Shown piece by piece: positions 24,946-24,971 of a stretch of 24,971 bases of DNA. Numbering within the stretch: position 1 is the stretch's first letter; each line of letters opens with the position of its first letter. The DNA lies in the NCBI GenBank assembly GCA_029942265.1, contig JAOZTO010000003.1, positions 1 to 24,971 of the forward strand, read 5' to 3'. This stretch comes from Desulfocapsa sp. Lineage in GTDB: Bacteria; Desulfobacterota; Desulfobulbia; Desulfobulbales; Desulfocapsaceae. The notes below the pieces were generated by a model. That model was not told the DNA's origin and did not search any database. It saw only the letters and a program-made list of their open reading frames with translations. Made by a program: the position numbers and the translations under genes.

Positions 24946-24971
24946 GCCTCGGTCGCTGAGTGAGGAACATC

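Noticed and set aside
1..24971. Search for CRISPR arrays, tRNA/rRNA genes, transposases and selenocysteine TGA codons
   Set aside because: No regularly spaced repeats, no GGTTCGA-type tRNA arm with a matching acceptor, no transposase motif, and no gene interrupted by an in-frame TGA was recognised by reading.

Overview
This is an ordinary chromosomal window with low GC (roughly 40% by eye). It carries 18 protein-coding genes at high density. No transposase, phage gene, CRISPR array or complete tRNA/rRNA gene was seen. The gene set points to an anaerobic Gram-negative bacterium: WaaA (Kdo transferase), PilT and ComEC indicate a Gram-negative cell; LL-diaminopimelate aminotransferase (DapL), tungstate uptake (TupABC), selenocysteine synthesis (SelA), a FrdB-type iron-sulfur subunit and a small multi-CXXCH cytochrome fit Desulfobacterota, perhaps Desulfobulbales. 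The phylum is an inference from gene content, not a measured placement.

Layout. 1-156 is a leader with a strong palindrome. 157-2281 (+) is a redox cluster: FrdB/SdhB-like iron-sulfur subunit, a geranylgeranyl-reductase-family flavoprotein, and a membrane-anchored protein with two haem c motifs. 2305-4932 (-) is aminopeptidase N. It diverges from dapL (5045-6268, +), which has a good sigma70-type promoter and is followed by a hairpin shared with convergent ispH (6341-7291, -). 7576-8757 (+) is an iron-type alcohol dehydrogenase closed by a clear intrinsic terminator. 8911-10393 (+) holds a secreted staphylococcal-nuclease-like protein overlapping a RarD-type EamA permease.

10525-14126 (+) is a four-gene tungstate unit: a regulator combining an excisionase-like HTH with a periplasmic-binding-protein-like domain, then TupA, TupB and TupC with almost no spacing. 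14165-14908 (-) is rsmE. It diverges from waaA-comEC (15079-18812, +), which overlap by 4 bases. 18828-20288 (-) holds a DUF3144 small protein and pilT. 20322-20466 is a non-coding palindromic element. 20527-24765 (-) is the compact unit selA, a tandem degenerate-GGDEF/TPR protein, and a LOG-family hydrolase, transcribed leftwards. The last ~60 bases carry a promoter-like motif pointing out of the window.

Functional links (inference): SelA and TupABC both supply trace-element chemistry (Se, W) used by anaerobic formate dehydrogenases and related enzymes. PilT and ComEC are both classical parts of pilus-driven DNA uptake, and a secreted nuclease lies nearby. The most interesting items are the FrdB/GGR/cytochrome cluster, the HTH-PBP regulator on the tungstate operon, the degenerate-GGDEF/TPR protein translationally coupled to selA, and two related palindromic intergenic elements about 20 kb apart that share 19 identical bases.
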